A stretch of DNA of 64,000 bases from Syngnathus acus (Eukaryota; Chordata; Actinopteri; Syngnathiformes; Syngnathidae), in assembly GCF_901709675.1 (NCBI RefSeq), contig NC_051101.1, positions 4,918,501-4,982,500 of the forward strand. The letters are read 5' to 3'. Made by a program: the position numbers and the translations under genes. The notes under the pieces are model-generated. The model made no database searches. It was not told the DNA's origin and saw only the letters and a list, made by a program, of their open reading frames with translations. Position 1 is the stretch's first letter. Each line of letters begins with the position of its first letter. Below are positions 62,301 to 64,000 of this stretch, piece by piece.

Positions 62301-63511
62301 GGCCAGATTTGCGCCATCCTAGACAGATTAAGTTTTTACATTTCACTCACATTAGCTCTCATCGTGTCCTGTACAGCGGCCCGAGGCATGACATCATACA
62401 AGGAAGACACATAAGTGATGATGGATTTCTCATCAGGGTGGGCAACATCCACATCTGAAATAAAAAGGCAAAATTGCATTATGAGACTCTGTACCATGCA
62501 AGTGGTGCAATAACACAAATTACCAGGAAAGGAAAGGCAGGTTTATTTAATGTACAAGACAACTCAAAGTGCTTTACATAAAACATTGAAAGTAATATGG
62601 AAAGAAAAAAAATATTAAGACACTGTAATCATAATAAAATCATCTTAAATCATTAGATTTAAGTGGAAATAAACCAAGCATCAGCCAAGATAAAGTCAAA
62701 GAGAAAATGCTCCAAATGTTTGCTATGTTTAATCTGTAGAATCTATATAGGACTATAAAATAAATTTTTGTAATTACTCCCTCTTTGTAGTTGACTGTGG
62801 AAAAAGTGTGGTGTGTGAACCTTTTTTTTCTTTTCCATTGAATACAATTTAGTGTTTAACATTGTTTTTTTCAATCACACTAACAACTCCAAAATGTTCT
62901 TGTCTTACAAAAGAAAAAATAATCATAACTTTGTATAATTTTAGAAATCTTTTAAAAAATTTAAATCATCCGTACCTTCAGGATCCAGAAGACGTGTCAC
63001 ACCCAGGTCTTTCTCAGCAACGTGGAAGGCCTGTTCTAGGTTCTGCAGGTTGGTCTGGTGATATACTTTGCCCATGTCAATAAGCCTGGGACTAGGAGAA
63101 CACAGGGGAATTAATAGGAATAAGCCAGAAATGAAAAATTCCAAATGAACTACTTCCACATGCATTTTATAATAAATCATTTTTAATATATATTTTTTGT
63201 TTGGCTAAAATATTAACATTAAGAGGTAAAACGGTAAATTGAACTTGTCTTGGACCTGTGTCATTATCAAAATAATGGATGATGAGGTGTCATGACAAGC
63301 TGTAACCTTAACCGTATTGACAGCAAAAAAGGGAGTAGACTTACTAGTGTTTATGTATGACAGCGTTGAAAAGTTTCCCATCCCTCCAGCTGGTGCTGAA
63401 GTTGTCACATCGGAGGCCTTGGTAGCCATCCGTCATTCTCTGAGACCAGAGAAGGAGCTTTTCCTTGGCCGTCATATCTTCAGACTGGCCGTTGACCTGA
63501 ATATCCGAGAT
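41950..63511 (-). CDS. plec: Plectin, lacking the first N-terminal exons (off the right edge)
   Basis: Giant cytolinker joining intermediate filaments, actin and membrane junctions. Twenty-seven exons with matching phases give 13,083 bp, 4,360 residues: CH2 of the actin-binding domain (from [13 protein letters not shown]), plakin domain (about residues 130-1200), coiled-coil rod (about 1201-2318) and plakin-repeat tail (about 2319-4360). The linker [19 protein letters not shown] and the Gly-Ser-Arg end ([10 protein letters not shown], last residues GYSRKF) identify plectin rather than desmoplakin, dystonin or epiplakin. Mammalian plectin is roughly 4,600 residues, so only CH1 and the isoform-specific first exons are missing. 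No stop or frameshift was found. Teleosts often have two plectin genes; I cannot tell which this is. Confidence 0.97.
48079..48777 (-). other. Intron between plectin rod and last exon
   Basis: About 700 bases, AT-rich, phase 0 on both sides; nothing else recognised in it. Confidence 0.85.
48778..52131 (-). other. Plectin rod exon, 3,354 bp
   Basis: A single exon of 1,118 codons, almost pure alpha-helical coiled coil with heptads rich in Ala, Glu, Lys and Gln (for example [18 protein letters not shown]). It drives parallel dimerisation of plectin. Acceptor CTAATGCAG at the left end of the exon's transcript, donor GAG/GTATTG at 48777. Both borders are phase 0, so skipping it keeps the frame, as in the rodless plectin variant known from mammals. 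Confidence 0.95.
52132..53692 (-). other. Intron 5' of the plectin rod exon
   Basis: About 1.56 kb, phase 0. It contains an (AAAT)n/(GAAA)n microsatellite at 53290-53343 and otherwise no recognised element. Confidence 0.85.
53290..53343. repeat. (AAAT)n followed by (GAAA)n microsatellite
   Basis: About ten TAAA units then four GAAA units in the intron before the plectin rod exon. Confidence 0.95.
53693..60970 (-). other. Plectin plakin-domain exons (spectrin repeats plus SH3)
   Basis: Exons 60970-60851, 60734-60639 (GC donor), 60565-60438, 59770-59677, 59550-59396, 59319-59007, 58917-58840, 58649-58488, 58371-58267, 58179-58084, 57924-57799, 57716-57564, 57478-57324, 57208-57082, 56770-56587, 56051-55894, 55294-55116, 55029-54891, 54701-54345, 54246-54163, 53993-53889, 53791-53693. 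They encode the nine-spectrin-repeat plakin domain with the SH3 fold inserted around [15 protein letters not shown] and WKVLSRSG. Landmark blocks are [15 protein letters not shown] and [20 protein letters not shown]. The domain targets hemidesmosomal and membrane partners. Confidence 0.93.
58655..58740 (-). mobile_element. 3'-end fragment of an L2-like LINE or derived SINE
   Basis: On the minus strand this reads CAATGACAATAAAGATCTAT then TCTATTC repeats. The GACAATAAAG end is shared with the LINE at 12090-12100, so this is a truncated relative inserted in a plectin intron. Confidence 0.55.
60971..62350 (-). other. Plectin intron after the CH2 exons
   Basis: About 1.38 kb. The part 61,740-62,060 has repeated TCACATCTG/GCAATTC-type words and may be a repeat remnant; no exon recognised. 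Confidence 0.6.
62351..63511 (-). other. Plectin CH2 (actin-binding domain) exons
   Basis: Exons 63511-63345, 63091-62976 and 62454-62351. They encode the second calponin-homology domain: [34 protein letters not shown], the helix with [15 protein letters not shown] and LLDPED, and the end [16 protein letters not shown]2 raises the actin affinity of CH1 and in plectin also contacts integrin beta-4. The upstream CH1 exons lie beyond 64000. Confidence 0.95.
62533..62590. repeat. Fish dispersed-repeat fragment
   Basis: AGGTTTATTTAATGTACAAG and CAAAGTGCTTTACATAAAAC resemble the fragment at 28700-28760; short and non-coding. Confidence 0.45.
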
Positions 63512-64000
63512 CTAAAATAGTACAAAGAAATTATGTAGTTAAACACTGAATGATGGAAAAAATTGGAAATGCGGAAAATAAAATAAGAATTAGTTGATGC
63601 CCAAAGTTTGATCAGAATCAATATAGGAAACCAGGGGTAAAAATTATTTACTCCCAATTATAATAAGGAGCAGAATACAGTATGATTTATTATTAAGTGG
63701 GTTGATTTTTTTTTTTTGTGTGAAATAAGTAATAGATTTGGCTGCCTAAAAATTCTCATCAATTTATTAGACCCCTATTTAATATAACATTTATGAATTA
63801 ATCCAATGGTAATAACAAATCATACTTTTCTGCGACAGTTAACACAGCATTACTCCATAGCTGCTGGAGATTTTATTTTGGAAGCTTTGGGGATATTTGC
63901 TTTTGAAATACAAAGCAGGGAGAGGCCTGTATATCTGGGATGTGGGCTCGGCACACCCTACCCTTGAGAGTCAGGCACGATGACTCATACTCACACACCC
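63512..64000 (-). other. Plectin intron running off the window
   Basis: The exon at 63511 starts in phase 0 with an ATTTTAG acceptor. The remaining 489 bases to the edge show no further exon of the actin-binding domain. Confidence 0.6.

Overview
The window is vertebrate nuclear DNA, most likely from a percomorph teleost. It has many short introns with consensus GT-AG borders and fish-type dispersed repeats: an L2/CR1-like LINE, a hAT MITE, TA-flanked palindromic MITEs and a SINE-like repeat. The gene content is vertebrate: a riboflavin transporter next to plectin, a pairing that, from memory, also lies in human 8q24.3. All three protein-coding units run on the minus strand, so the text below reads right to left.

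Layout. (1) 63511-41950: plectin, entering from beyond the right edge. 27 exons join in one frame (13,083 bp, 4,360 residues): second calponin-homology domain, plakin domain with embedded SH3, a 3.35-kb coiled-coil rod exon, and a 6.1-kb last exon with five B-type plakin repeat domains, the linker, one C-type domain and the GSR tail. (2) 41118-37858: five small exons just 3' of plectin whose phases chain exactly onto the next unit. (3) 30977-15547: a 39-exon unit (6,297 bp, 2,098 residues) with a myristoylatable N-terminus, roughly 14 spectrin repeats, two canonical EF-hands and a GAS2/GAR microtubule-binding domain. It resembles the C-terminal half of MACF1 and dystonin. (4) 12121-9540: a 5'-truncated LINE with an open 776-codon frame, inserted in an older tandem duplication. 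(5) 9250-2560: an SLC52A riboflavin transporter with three coding exons and a CpG-rich candidate 5' exon near 9.1 kb. Its 5' intron holds a 2.3-kb nested inverted repeat.

The main point is the head-to-tail order of plectin and the spectrin/EF-hand/GAR unit. Together they have the full domain order of a spectraplakin (CH, plakin, plakin repeats, spectrin repeats, EF-hands, GAR), the order seen in dystonin, MACF1 and invertebrate short stop/VAB-10. The simplest reading is that this plectin locus keeps the spectraplakin 3' half, either as a separate gene with its own promoter or as alternative 3' exons of plectin. In the cell, plectin would join actin and intermediate filaments to membranes, while the downstream product could join membranes (lipid anchor) to microtubules (GAR). 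The sequence alone does not show whether the two are spliced together.
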